The notes beneath the pieces were generated by a model. It was not told the origin of the DNA. It made no database searches and saw only the letters and a list, made by a program, of their open reading frames with translations. The translations under genes were made by a program, and so were the position numbers. A DNA stretch of 33,741 nt, taken from contig JASLZG010000007.1 in NCBI GenBank assembly GCA_030754995.1, positions 1 through 33,741 on the forward strand, written 5' to 3'. Numbering within the stretch: the first letter of the stretch is position 1; every line of letters begins with the position of its first letter. Positions 19,446 to 28,994 of the stretch are shown piece by piece. The stretch is from Lentisphaeria bacterium (GTDB lineage Bacteria > Verrucomicrobiota > Lentisphaeria > JABSQK01 > CAJWLW01).

Positions 19446-20708
19446 ATGGATTTCTCCAGATCAGAGGCGCTGCACAGCGAAGCGTCCGAGGTGCTTGTCG
19501 GCGGTGTCTCCAGCGGATTCCGCAAGAACATTACTCCACTGCAGTACTTTGAGCGCGCCGACGGGCCCTGCTACTACGACGTCGATGGCAACGACTTTGT
19601 CGAGTACACGCTGGCCTGGGGGCCGCTGATCGTCGGTTCCAACCATCCCGAGATCAACGCCGCGGTCCGGGCCCAGCTGGAAACCAGCTATACCCTCGGC
19701 GCCCAACACAAGCTGGAGATCGAGCTGGCGCAAAAGATGGTCGGCGCCGTGCCCGGCATCGACCAGGTAATTTTTTCCAATACCGGTTCGGAAGCCGTGC
19801 AGGCCACATTGCGCATTGCCCGCGCCACGACAGGCCGCGACAAAATCGTCCGCTTCAGCGGTCACTATCACGGCTGGTTCAACAACGTCCTCATTTCGAT
19901 GGACGAAAACGGCAACGCTGCCGCGATGTGCGGCGGACAGCCGGAAAAGGAGTACGAGGACACCCTGGTCCTGCCCTGGAACGATCTCGACGCATTGACC
20001 AGGCTGCTGCAGTCGCAAGGCGATGAAATCGCCTGCGTCATCACCGAACCGATCCTCGTCAACAGCGGCTCGTGCATGCCGCAGGACGGCTTTCTCCCGG
20101 GCCTGATCGAGGTGTGCCGGGAGCACGGGGTACTGTCGATCTTCGACGAAGTCATTACCGGCTTCCGGGTCGCCCTCGGCGGCGCCCGCGAATACTTCGG
20201 CCTGCAGCCGGACCTGTCGGTGTATGCCAAGGCGATGGCCGGCGGCTTCACCATGTCCGCAGTCGGCGGGCAGCGCGGGATTTTCGATGCGTTGCGTGAC
20301 GGGCGCACCGTGCACTACGGCACTTACAACGGTTCGTCACACAACCTCGCCGCCGCCATCGCCACCATCGACATCCTGTCGCAGCCCGGCACTTATGAAC
20401 GAATGCACGGGCACGGCAATGCCATCCGTGAACGTCTCGAGGCGAAGGCGCATGAACACGGGCACCAGTTGGTCACCTCCGGTGTGGGCACCGCATTCAG
20501 CATGCACTTCGACCTCGAAGAACCGCCGCTCAGGCATGCCGACACGCTGGCCGCCAACAAGGAAAAGCTCGCAGCCTTCCGCCGCAACATGCTGGAGAAT
20601 AATGTCCTCACCCTACCCGACGGCCGCTGGTACGTCAGCGCCGTGCACACGGACAAGGAGCTCGAACGCACGCTCGCCGCGATCGACGCCAGCATGGCCG
20701 CAATCTGA
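19446..20708 (+). CDS. Class III PLP aminotransferase, glutamate-1-semialdehyde aminomutase-like
   Basis: YDVDGNDFVEYTLAWGPLIVGSNHP, SNTGSEAVQATLRIAR, IFDEVITGFR, YAKAMAGGF. Confidence 0.9.
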   Translation: MDFSRSEALHSEASEVLVGGVSSGFRKNITPLQYFERADGPCYYDVDGNDFVEYTLAWGPLIVGSNHPEINAAVRAQLETSYTLGAQHKLEIELAQKMVGAVPGIDQVIFSNTGSEAVQATLRIARATTGRDKIVRFSGHYHGWFNNVLISMDENGNAAAMCGGQPEKEYEDTLVLPWNDLDALTRLLQSQGDEIACVITEPILVNSGSCMPQDGFLPGLIEVCREHGVLSIFDEVITGFRVALGGAREYFGLQPDLSVYAKAMAGGFTMSAVGGQRGIFDALRDGRTVHYGTYNGSSHNLAAAIATIDILSQPGTYERMHGHGNAIRERLEAKAHEHGHQLVTSGVGTAFSMHFDLEEPPLRHADTLAANKEKLAAFRRNMLENNVLTLPDGRWYVSAVHTDKELERTLAAIDASMAAI

Positions 20709-20722
20709 ACAAATGCCGCCCG

Positions 20723-20761
20723 GCATTCATTCAATTGCCACCTCGACCATCGTCGGCGACA
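20723..20761. repeat. Arm A of 39-bp imperfect inverted repeat flanking ybaK
   Basis: GCATTCATTCAATTGCCA-cctcga-CCATCGTCGGCGACA; complementary to 21226-21264 at 33/39 positions, mismatches confined to the central 6 nt. Confidence 0.9.
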
Positions 20762-21218
20762 ACAGCTCGATGGCATCTGCCGGAGCGATGCCGACCAGGA
20801 ACCCCCTGGCGCCCCCGTTGAGGTAGATCTTGTCGAGCTCGGCAACCGATGCTTCCATGTATATCGGCATGGACTTGCGGGTCCCCAGCGGCGAGGTGCC
20901 GCCGACCTTGTAGCCGGAATGCCGGTCGGCGACTTCCGGGGCGCAGGCCTGCACCGACTTGCAGCCGATCTGGCGCGCCAGGTTCTTCGTCGAAACCTGC
21001 CGGTCCCCGTGCATCAGCACGATCAGCGGGTTGCGCTTCTCGTCCTCCATGACCAGGGTCTTGACGACGGCATGCTCGGGAACACCAAGCTCGCGGGCCG
21101 ACACGGCGGTGCCGCCTTTCTCTTCGTAGTTGTATGGATGTTCCGAGTAGTCGACACCCGCCTGTCGCAGCATGCGGACCGCGGCACTGGTCGGATTCTT
21201 CTGTTTCGATTTCTTCAT
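20727..21218 (-). CDS. ybaK: YbaK/EbsC-type Cys-tRNA(Pro) deacylase
   Basis: VVKTLVMEDEKRNPLIVLMHGDRQVSTKNLARQ...HSGYKVGGTSPLGTRKSMPIYME. Confidence 0.9.
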   Translation of the reverse strand: MKKSKQKNPTSAAVRMLRQAGVDYSEHPYNYEEKGGTAVSARELGVPEHAVVKTLVMEDEKRNPLIVLMHGDRQVSTKNLARQIGCKSVQACAPEVADRHSGYKVGGTSPLGTRKSMPIYMEASVAELDKIYLNGGARGFLVGIAPADAIELLSPTMVEVAIE

Positions 21219-21225
21219 CACCCAA

Positions 21226-21264
21226 TGTCGCCGACGATGGACAATCTGGCAATTGAATGAATGC
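21226..21264. repeat. Arm B of the 39-bp imperfect inverted repeat flanking ybaK
   Basis: TGTCGCCGACGATGG-acaatc-TGGCAATTGAATGAATGC, reverse complement of arm A except the central 6 nt. Confidence 0.9.
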
Positions 21265-21304
21265 AAAATCCGTTTTGCGGCAGTTGCCCAGGCGCCCCCC
21301 CATG

Positions 21305-21327
21305 CCGCCGGCGGCTCCTGCCGGCGG
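21305..21327. repeat. GC-rich hairpin CCGCCGGC / GCCGGCGG (8-bp stem, 7-nt loop)
   Basis: Read directly; intergenic between divergent ybaK and FKBP genes. Confidence 0.6.
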
Positions 21328-21510
21328 GCGAACAGCAATTGTGCTGGGCCACGGAGATTCGGATGGTACTATCAGGGAAAAAAACTTCTTTGGGTGGCTT
21401 CGGCACGCAAACTGCGATACTTGCGTCTGTGTCAATCTGACGTATTTTACTAGACTACCTCAATTCGGGGTGGTGCCGTGTTCAAACAAAACGCAATCAG
21501 GAGGCATTTC

Positions 21511-22245
21511 ATGTTCCGGATAATCACCATTTGTCTGTTAGGTGTATTGGCGCTGTCGCTCCAGGCCCAGGATGAAGCCGCCGCGCCGGCAGAAGAAGAA
21601 CCGGAAGCCGCCGTCGACTGGCGTCTGAGCTATGCCGTAGGCATGGAAGCGGCCGAGTCGCTGAAGGCCCAGGAAACGCTGGATTCCCGGCTGTTCCAAC
21701 GCGGCTTTAAGGATTCTATAGACGGCGAAGAGCCGCTGCTCTCCCAGGAAGAGGCGCAGGAGATTCGCAAGGTCTATTACGCCGAGTTGGCGGCCGCTAA
21801 CAATCTCCAGCGGAGCCACGCCATCCTGGCGGAGAACGCCCAGGCCGAAGGCGTCACGACGACGGATAGCGGGCTGCAGTATGTCGTCCTCGAGCCGGGC
21901 GATGGAGAACGGCCCGCCGATTCCGACAGCGTGCAGATTCACTACAAGGTCTATAGCATCCGCGGCGTGCTGATTGAGGACTCCTATGGCAACGAACGCC
22001 CGGCGGCCAGCGAGGTCAGGGCCCTGATACCGGGCTGGCGCGAAGGACTGAAGCTCATGCAGGTCGGTGGCAAGTCCCGATTCTTCATCCCCCCCGAGCT
22101 GGCCTACGGCGCCGAGGGGCGGTTGCCGGCAATCGGCCCGAACATGGCGCTGATCGCCGACATTGAACTGCTGTCCAAATCCAGCATCGACAACGTCGAG
22201 CGGATATCCGAGGATACCAAGAAGAGCATCGAAGACCAGCTGTAA
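21511..22245 (+). CDS. FKBP-type peptidyl-prolyl isomerase with N-terminal FKBP_N-like region and signal peptide
   Basis: SD AGGAGG before ATG; signal-like MFRIITICLLGVLALSLQAQ; VQIHYKVY...LIPGWREGLKLMQVGGKSRFFIPPELAYG. Confidence 0.9.
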   Translation: MFRIITICLLGVLALSLQAQDEAAAPAEEEPEAAVDWRLSYAVGMEAAESLKAQETLDSRLFQRGFKDSIDGEEPLLSQEEAQEIRKVYYAELAAANNLQRSHAILAENAQAEGVTTTDSGLQYVVLEPGDGERPADSDSVQIHYKVYSIRGVLIEDSYGNERPAASEVRALIPGWREGLKLMQVGGKSRFFIPPELAYGAEGRLPAIGPNMALIADIELLSKSSIDNVERISEDTKKSIEDQL

Positions 22246-22261
22246 ACCGCTGTGCGTTCCG

Positions 22262-24001
22262 ATGGAGTCTTCACTCGGCAGAACCCCCGGCGGACGCCCG
22301 ACCGTATACGGGCGTAACGGCGTCGTCGCCTCCGGCCACTACCTGGCGTCGGAGATCGGCATTCACATCCTCCGACGCGGCGGCAACGCATTCGATGCCG
22401 CCGTTGCCGCCGTAATCGTCCTGCAGTTGACCAAGCCGCACCAGAACGGCTTCGCCGGCGAAAATCCAACCCTGCTTTATTGTGCACGCCGGAAGAAGGT
22501 CCATGCCTTGAGCGGCCATGGCCCGGCACCGGCAGCCGCGACGCTGGAGCGTGTGAGCAGCCTGTGCGACGGCCTGATCCCCCCCGATGGATTCCTGCCC
22601 GCAGTCGTGCCGTCGGCTTTCGGAACCTGCATGTATCTGCTCAAGACGTTCGGCACGCTGTCGGTCGAGACCGTGCTGACTCCGGCACTGGCGCTCGCCG
22701 TCGACGGCTTCGCCATGGCCGGCGACCTGTCGCGGACGATCGCCGCCGCGAGCCAGCGCTTCCGCACCCAGTGGCCGTCGAGCGCCGCCCTGTTCCTGCC
22801 CGGCGATGAGGTGCCGGCCGCCGGGGCATTGTTCTGCAACCCCGACTTCGGCCACACGCTGGAACGCCTGATCGAGGCGGCTGCCGGCAAAGACCGCGAA
22901 ACCGGCTGCACCGCCGCCGCCGACCGATTCTATCGCGGCGATATTGCCCGCGAGATTGTCGAATTCATCGGCGACGACCCGGCCGCCCTGCTGACTTTGG
23001 CTGACTTTGCCGCCTTCCACCCGGCGCTGGAAACGCCGGCATCGATTACCTGGCGCGGCATGGACGTCGTCAAATGCCCGACCTGGACGCAGGGGCCGGT
23101 ATTGCTGCAGTCACTGAATCTGCTGCAGTCATTCGACCTGGAGGCGATGGGCCACAACACCGGGGATTACATCCACACGGTGGTCGAGGCGATGAAGCTG
23201 GCCTACGCCGATCGCGAGTTTTACTATGGCGACCCCGACTTTTCCGAGATCCCCCTGGAACGATTGCTGGACCCCGCCCATGCCGCCGAACGCGCCGGAC
23301 TTATTGCGGACTCCGCAAGCTTGGAGCTGCGGCCGCACGGGTACGCGCCGCTGTCGGAGTTCGGCAGTGTGAACGACCTCGACGAGACGGTCGCTGCCGG
23401 TCCGCACCACGGGGACACGACCAAGCTGGACATCATCGACGGCGACGGCAATGCAATCAGCATCACGACCAGCGGCGGCTGGCTGCAATCGTCGCCGGTC
23501 ATCCCCGGATTGGGGTTCCCGCTCGGCACCCGTGGCCAGATGTTTTCGCTCCAGCCCGGGCACCCGAACTGCATCGCGCCGGGCAAACGGCCACGCACGA
23601 CGCTGACGCCGGGGCTGGCACTCAAAGAGGGCGAGCCATACCTGGCTTTTGGTTCGCCCGGGGGCGACGGCCAGGACCAGTGGGCCCTGCAGTTTCTGCT
23701 CAATACAGAACTCTTCGGCATGGACCTGCAGGAAGCGATCGAGGCGCCAACGTTCTGGTCGCAGCATTGGCCGGACAGTTTCTATCCGCGCAAATGCGAA
23801 CCCGGCAAATTGCTGCTGGAAAGCCGCATCGAGTCGACCGCCATCGAAGCAGTTGCAGCACGGGGGCATCATACAGTCCGGACCGGCGCGTATGCCGGCG
23901 GCAGCACCTGCGCCTGCCGCCGCCAGCAAACGCCCAGGGGCGTGTTGTTGTCGGCCGGCGCGTCGCCACGGCTCGAACCCGCCTATGCCCTGGCCTATTA
24001 G
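22262..24001 (+). CDS. Gamma-glutamyltransferase family protein
   Basis: VASGHYLASEIGIHILRRGGNAFDAAVAA; catalytic-Thr region GDTTKLDIIDGDGNAISITTS; PGKRPRTTLTPGLAL, GSPGGDGQ. Confidence 0.9.
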   Translation: MESSLGRTPGGRPTVYGRNGVVASGHYLASEIGIHILRRGGNAFDAAVAAVIVLQLTKPHQNGFAGENPTLLYCARRKKVHALSGHGPAPAAATLERVSSLCDGLIPPDGFLPAVVPSAFGTCMYLLKTFGTLSVETVLTPALALAVDGFAMAGDLSRTIAAASQRFRTQWPSSAALFLPGDEVPAAGALFCNPDFGHTLERLIEAAAGKDRETGCTAAADRFYRGDIAREIVEFIGDDPAALLTLADFAAFHPALETPASITWRGMDVVKCPTWTQGPVLLQSLNLLQSFDLEAMGHNTGDYIHTVVEAMKLAYADREFYYGDPDFSEIPLERLLDPAHAAERAGLIADSASLELRPHGYAPLSEFGSVNDLDETVAAGPHHGDTTKLDIIDGDGNAISITTSGGWLQSSPVIPGLGFPLGTRGQMFSLQPGHPNCIAPGKRPRTTLTPGLALKEGEPYLAFGSPGGDGQDQWALQFLLNTELFGMDLQEAIEAPTFWSQHWPDSFYPRKCEPGKLLLESRIESTAIEAVAARGHHTVRTGAYAGGSTCACRRQQTPRGVLLSAGASPRLEPAYALAY

Positions 24002-24037
24002 GACGGCATGGCCACCGCCACGGCGTCTCTTTGCGGA

Positions 24038-24610
24038 TCAATCGATTGACCCCTCGCCGAATTTTTCCAGGACCCCCTCCAACCAAAGACATTCGCCGAC
24101 AAACGCATCGTCGAAGTCGAGGAAACGCTGCAGGTTCGATGGCCCGGTACCGATGCAGGGCCATGGCGGTGGCGACTGGCGCCAGCCGCCGGCCGGCTTC
24201 ATGTGGCTGCGGTCGGACACCAGCCGGTCGCGAAAGTCGGCAGCTGGAACAACCCTGAAATACGGCCGCAAGTCGGACCGCCACCGGTCACATCCGGGGA
24301 AGGTCTCGTCCAGCCATATGTCAACTGCCGATGGAAAGGCCAGCCGCGTGTCGAAGTCGTAAACCTGCCACGCCTGTTCGGGCGCCGACCGCGCCGCCAG
24401 AACGACGTGATAGTCCCAGACAACCGGCTGCCCCACCGCCGCCGCGCGCTGCTGCCACAACATGCAGGTACGGGCCGGATTGGTGATGACCAGGACAACG
24501 CGCTCATCGCCGGCGAGAACTGGATTGCCGGCGAGCTGCCAGATGTTCTCTTCGCAGTAGAAGGCAGTGTAGGCGCACGCAGCCAGGGGCAGGTCGCGGC
24601 GCGGCGTCAC
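24038..24610 (-). CDS. NTAQ1-like protein N-terminal glutamine amidohydrolase (WDYHV family)
   Basis: CAYTAFYCEENIWQLA, PVVWDYHVVL, VYDFDTRLAFP, SDRSHMKPAGGWRQSPPPWPCI: the conserved Cys/His/Asp blocks of eukaryotic NTAQ1. GTG start overlaps the upstream stop (GTGA). Confidence 0.92.
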   Translation of the reverse strand: MTPRRDLPLAACAYTAFYCEENIWQLAGNPVLAGDERVVLVITNPARTCMLWQQRAAAVGQPVVWDYHVVLAARSAPEQAWQVYDFDTRLAFPSAVDIWLDETFPGCDRWRSDLRPYFRVVPAADFRDRLVSDRSHMKPAGGWRQSPPPWPCIGTGPSNLQRFLDFDDAFVGECLWLEGVLEKFGEGSID

Positions 24611-25221
24611 GCGTGCAAGCGTTCGCAGTGCTGCAGCAGCTGCGCCGCGAGGGCGTCGCTTGTCGGCAGTTCGATCAGGTCGATCTTCTGCTTGACATCA
24701 AGCGGCAGATGAAAGGCAAGCAGGTTGATGAAGGTCAGCAGTTCGATGGACTGCATGCGCTCCGCCAGGCCCGACGGTGCGTCGCCGATGACCTCGACCA
24801 GCGCCCGGGAGCCAAGCTCGCGCAGCCGCTCAACGGCGCCGTCCGCCGGCGATATTTCCGCCGGCATGTCATCGATGCGGGTCTCGACGCAGCGGAACGG
24901 TCTGTCGCAGGACACCTCCGCCATCTGCACCCGCGACACTCCCTCCACCAGGATATTGTAGCGACCATCAGGATGCCGCTCGTAATCGATGACGCTGCAG
25001 ACGCAGCCGGTGGGGTGAAAGTCCGGGTTGCCGTCGTACTTCTGCGCCCAGTTGCCAACCAGCGTGCCCATGCAAAATCTGCCATTGCCGTCGAGGACTT
25101 CCGCCATCATCTCACGGTACCGAGACTCAAAAATATGCAGCGGCACGTGGACGCGCGGGAACAGGACAAAATCGGGCAATGGAAAAAGCGGCAGGACTTC
25201 ATAAGCACTCACTTTCACCAT
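24607..25221 (-). CDS. LON substrate-binding (LON N-terminal, PUA-like) domain protein
   Basis: EVLPLFPLPDFVLFPRVHVPLHIFESRYREMMAEVL...CVCSVIDYERHPDGRYNILVEGVSRV; no AAA+ or protease domain. GGAGGG upstream of ATG at 25221 (alternative ATG 25242). Confidence 0.9.
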   Translation of the reverse strand: MVKVSAYEVLPLFPLPDFVLFPRVHVPLHIFESRYREMMAEVLDGNGRFCMGTLVGNWAQKYDGNPDFHPTGCVCSVIDYERHPDGRYNILVEGVSRVQMAEVSCDRPFRCVETRIDDMPAEISPADGAVERLRELGSRALVEVIGDAPSGLAERMQSIELLTFINLLAFHLPLDVKQKIDLIELPTSDALAAQLLQHCERLHA

Positions 25222-25386
25222 CCTTTCCTTCCCTCCTGACATGGACCGGCCATGACTGATTCAGGCGTTCTGGCGGCGGTTGCAGCCCACACCCTCCGCG
25301 CTACCTGCCAAATTACACCCGAATGGACTGGTTGTACAAGAAACTATTGAATGAAATTGCGCGGTGCCGGCTGCCGGCCGGGGCAA

Positions 25387-25415
25387 TTGTCATCGCTGCC
25401 GACAGGGAGTATACT
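25387..25415 (+). promoter_or_regulatory. Sigma70-like promoter TTGTCA-N17-TATACT
   Basis: Near-consensus hexamers with 17-bp spacing upstream of the ATG at 25452. Confidence 0.6.
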
Positions 25416-25451
25416 CTTGGTCATTGTGATAACCTGCAACCGGTTGCCGCC

Positions 25452-25970
25452 ATGCATCTCTGGCTTGTCTACGCACTGTTGACGGTCCTGTTCTGGGGCT
25501 TGTACGGCGTCTTTCTGCACACCGGCCAGGTCGCCATGGCCGATCCGGTTAACGGCCGTTACAAGGCATTCCTGCTTGTCGGTATCGCCTATTTCCTGAC
25601 CGCCGTTCTGGCGCCGCTGGCCATTCTCATTTTCAAGGGCTCGGATTGGTCGATGCCCGGCAAAGGCGTGACCTTCTCGCTGGTTGCCGGCCTGGTTGGG
25701 GCAGCCGGTGCTTTCTGCGTGCTGCTGGCATTCGGCGCCAAGGGAACGCCGCCGGTCGTGATGTCGATCATTTTTGCCGGGGCCCCGATCATCAATGCGG
25801 GTGTGGCGATTGCACTGCATCCGCCGGCCGGCGGCTGGCGCTCGGTCGGCCTGCCGTTTTATCTCGGCATTGTACTGGCCGCCGTCGGCGGTTGCCTGGT
25901 GTCGTTGTACAAGCCGGCGCCAGGCAAGCCACCACCCAAACCGGACGTCGTTCAAACCGACGTGCAGTGA
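25452..25970 (+). CDS. EamA/DMT-like small membrane protein
   Basis: 172 aa, about 5 hydrophobic helices, MHLWLVYALLTVLFWGLYGVFLHTGQ...VVMSIIFAGAPIINAGVAI. Confidence 0.7.
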   Translation: MHLWLVYALLTVLFWGLYGVFLHTGQVAMADPVNGRYKAFLLVGIAYFLTAVLAPLAILIFKGSDWSMPGKGVTFSLVAGLVGAAGAFCVLLAFGAKGTPPVVMSIIFAGAPIINAGVAIALHPPAGGWRSVGLPFYLGIVLAAVGGCLVSLYKPAPGKPPPKPDVVQTDVQ

Positions 25971-25972
25971 CG

Positions 25973-27217
25973 ATGCAGAGCAAGCTCCAGGCGTTGCTTC
26001 AGAATCTGTTGCCTTCGAATGCGTTTTATGCGCGCAAATACGACGGCACCGGCATCACGCCCGAGATCAGTATCGACGAGTTCCGTGGCGTCGCCCCGTT
26101 CACCACCAAGGCCGAGCTCGTCGCCGACCAGCAGCAGCATCCACCGTACGGCAGCAACCTGACGTATCCGCTCGAGCAATACACGCACTTCTGCCAAACC
26201 AGCGCCACGGCCGGAACGCCAATGCGCTGGCTCGACACACCGGGGAGCTGGGCCTGGATGCTCGACAACTGGCAGCACGTCTACGCCGCCGCCGATGTCT
26301 CCCGCGACGATCGCTGTTTCTTCGCCTTTTCCTTCGGCCCGTTCCTCGGGTTCTGGACCGCCTTTGACGCAGCCCAGGCACGGGGCTGCCTGTGTGTGTC
26401 CGGCGGCGGCATGCGGTCGTTGGCACGGCTGCAGGCAATCGTCGACAATCGCATCACCGTGCTCTGCTGCACGCCGACGTACGCCATTCATCTCGGCCAG
26501 GTGGCGGCCGCCGAGGGAATTGACCTGGAACAGGTTGCAGTGGGTGCCATCATCGTCGCCGGCGAACCGGGCGGCAGCATCCCGGCAACCGGCGCCCGCA
26601 TCGAAACCCTGTGGCCGACCGCGAAGCTCTACGATCATCATGGCATGACCGAAGTCGGCCCGGTCAGCTACCAGTGCCCGGCCAGGCCGGGGCGGCTGCA
26701 CGTTATCGGTTCCGCCTACCTCGTCGAAGTGATCGATCCCGACACCCTCGCCCCCGCCGCTCCCGGAGTGCCCGGCGAACTTGTGTTGACGACGCTCGGC
26801 CGCGATGCCTGCCCGTTGTTGCGCTATCGCACCGGCGACCTGGTTCACGCCCCGCACTGTGGCACCTGCGAATGCGGCACCGAAGATCCAGCGCTGGAAG
26901 GCGGAATTCTCAGCCGCGTCGACGACATGTTCATCGTACGCGGGGTCAATGTTTACCCCGGCGCCGTCGAGGCTGTCGTCCGGCAGTTTGCCGAGGTCGA
27001 GGAGTATCGGGTCAAGGTGTCGGGCAGTGCGGCGCTTCGCGAGCTGTCCATTGAAGTCGAGCCGGGCCCGCACTGCAATGATGCTGCCGCCTTGCAGCAG
27101 AAGATCGGCGACGCCCTGTCGACGACCTTCTCCATGCGCATCGACGTCGCGGTCGTGGCCTCCGGAACGCTGCCGCGCTTCGAGCTGAAAGCCCGGCGCT
27201 GGATAGTCTCGACATAG
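25973..27217 (+). CDS. Phenylacetate-CoA ligase (PaaK)-like AMP-forming enzyme
   Basis: FCQTSATAGTPMRW, YDHHGMTEVGPVSYQC, LLRYRTGDLV, RVDDMFIVRGVNVYPGAVE. Confidence 0.88.
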   Translation: MQSKLQALLQNLLPSNAFYARKYDGTGITPEISIDEFRGVAPFTTKAELVADQQQHPPYGSNLTYPLEQYTHFCQTSATAGTPMRWLDTPGSWAWMLDNWQHVYAAADVSRDDRCFFAFSFGPFLGFWTAFDAAQARGCLCVSGGGMRSLARLQAIVDNRITVLCCTPTYAIHLGQVAAAEGIDLEQVAVGAIIVAGEPGGSIPATGARIETLWPTAKLYDHHGMTEVGPVSYQCPARPGRLHVIGSAYLVEVIDPDTLAPAAPGVPGELVLTTLGRDACPLLRYRTGDLVHAPHCGTCECGTEDPALEGGILSRVDDMFIVRGVNVYPGAVEAVVRQFAEVEEYRVKVSGSAALRELSIEVEPGPHCNDAAALQQKIGDALSTTFSMRIDVAVVASGTLPRFELKARRWIVST

Positions 27218-27227
27218 GACACTGATA

Positions 27228-27256
27228 TTGCCAGCGACCCCGGCGGAGGCTATACT
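27228..27256 (+). promoter_or_regulatory. Sigma70-like promoter TTGCCA-N17-TATACT
   Basis: Near-consensus hexamers, 17-bp spacing, 30 bp upstream of the fumarase ATG. Confidence 0.6.
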
Positions 27257-27285
27257 CCTTCAGCGCCAACCATCGAGACCTGACC

Positions 27286-28887
27286 ATGGCTGAATTCGAA
27301 CCCGCCCCAATCCTGCCGATCGGTGCCGACGACACGAAGTACGAGTGCATCTCAACCGATCACGTGTCGACGATCGAAGCCGGCGGCCGCACCATTCTGC
27401 AGGTGCAACCGCAGGGCCTGGAACTGCTGGCCGAACAGGCCATGAGTGACATTTCGTTTTACCTGCGCACCAGCCATTCGGACAAAGTCGCAAAAATCAT
27501 CGACGACCCGGAGGCGTCCGACAACGACCGCTACGTCGCTGCCACCATGCTGCGCAACGCCATCGAGTCGGCCAAGGGCATCCTGCCGATGTGCCAGGAC
27601 ACCGGCACGGCAGTCGTCATGGGCGAGAAAGGCGAACAGGTGTGGACCGGAGGCAACGACGAAGTCGCCTTGGCCCGCGGCATATACAACACCTTCGCCA
27701 CCCGGAATCTGCGGTACTCGCAATTGGCGCCGCTGACGATGTTCGACGAAATAAATACCGCCACCAACCTGCCGGCGCAGATCGATATTCATGCGACCGG
27801 CGGTGATGAATACCATTTCCTGTTTCTTGCCAAAGGCGGCGGCAGCGCCAACAAATCGAAGCTCTTCCAGGAGACCAAGGCGATCCTGACGGAAGAGCAC
27901 CTGGCGTCCTTCATTCGCGAAAAAATCTTCGACCTGGGCACGGCAGCATGTCCGCCATATCACATCGCGATCGTCATCGGCGGAACATCGGCGGAGGCAA
28001 ACCTGAAGACCGTGAAGCTGGCCAGTGCCGGTTTCCTGGATGCACTGCCGACCGCCGGCAACGCCGCCGGCCAGGCATTCCGCGACCGCGAGTGGGAGGC
28101 GAGGGCAGAACAGATCGCGCGTGAAACCGAAATAGGCGCCCAGTTCAAGGGCAAATACCTGGCACACGACATCAAAGTGATCCGCCTGCCGCGGCACGCC
28201 GCGTCGTGCCCGATCGGTGTCGGCGGGAGCTGCAGCGCCGACCGCAACGCCAAGGCCAGGATCACTGCGGACGGCATTTTCCTGGAACAACTCGACCGCA
28301 ACCCGGCCAGGTTCCAGGACAAGATCAAGATCACCCTGGAGGCGCCGGTCATCATCGATCTCAACCGGCCGATGGCCGAAATCCTGGCGCAGCTGAGCCA
28401 ATACCCGGTCGGCACGCGACTGCTGCTCAACGGTTCACTGGTCGTCGCCCGTGATACGGCGCATCAACGGATCAAGCAGCTGCTCGACGACGGTCAGCCG
28501 ATGCCGGAGTACTTCAAGAATCATCCGGTGTACTATGCGGGCCCCGCCAAGACGCCGGAAGGCATGGCCAGCGGCAGTTTCGGCCCGACCACAGCCAACC
28601 GCATGGACGTCTACGTCGACGAATTCCAGACGCTCGGCGCTTCGATGATCATGCTCGCAAAAGGTAACCGCACCGACCTCGTCACCGAGGCCTGCGGCAA
28701 GCACGGCGGCTTCTATCTCGGCTCCATCGGCGGGCCGGCCGCAATCCTGGCGAAAGAGTCGATCCTGAAAGTGGAGACAATCGGCTTCGAGGACCTCGCA
28801 ATGGAGGCGATCCGCCGCATCGAGGTGAAAGAGTTTCCGGCCTTCATCATCTGCGACGACAAGGGCAACAATCTGTTTGCCGACTAA
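27286..28887 (+). CDS. Class I (Fe-S) fumarate hydratase
   Basis: [53 protein letters not shown]-terminal [16 protein letters not shown]. Confidence 0.95.
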   Translation: MAEFEPAPILPIGADDTKYECISTDHVSTIEAGGRTILQVQPQGLELLAEQAMSDISFYLRTSHSDKVAKIIDDPEASDNDRYVAATMLRNAIESAKGILPMCQDTGTAVVMGEKGEQVWTGGNDEVALARGIYNTFATRNLRYSQLAPLTMFDEINTATNLPAQIDIHATGGDEYHFLFLAKGGGSANKSKLFQETKAILTEEHLASFIREKIFDLGTAACPPYHIAIVIGGTSAEANLKTVKLASAGFLDALPTAGNAAGQAFRDREWEARAEQIARETEIGAQFKGKYLAHDIKVIRLPRHAASCPIGVGGSCSADRNAKARITADGIFLEQLDRNPARFQDKIKITLEAPVIIDLNRPMAEILAQLSQYPVGTRLLLNGSLVVARDTAHQRIKQLLDDGQPMPEYFKNHPVYYAGPAKTPEGMASGSFGPTTANRMDVYVDEFQTLGASMIMLAKGNRTDLVTEACGKHGGFYLGSIGGPAAILAKESILKVETIGFEDLAMEAIRRIEVKEFPAFIICDDKGNNLFAD

Positions 28888-28994
28888 GTACCGCCGCCGT
28901 TGCCGGAATTTGCGGCGCAACGTTCCCCACGCCTCGTGCAGCGTGCCGCACCGCTTGCGAAGTTCACAGAAATCGCGGGACGGCGGAGAAAATC

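Noticed and set aside
24038-24049. 12-bp palindrome TCAATCGATTGA at the end of the NTAQ1-like gene
   Set aside because: Lies within the stop-codon region; too short and without T-tract to claim a terminator.
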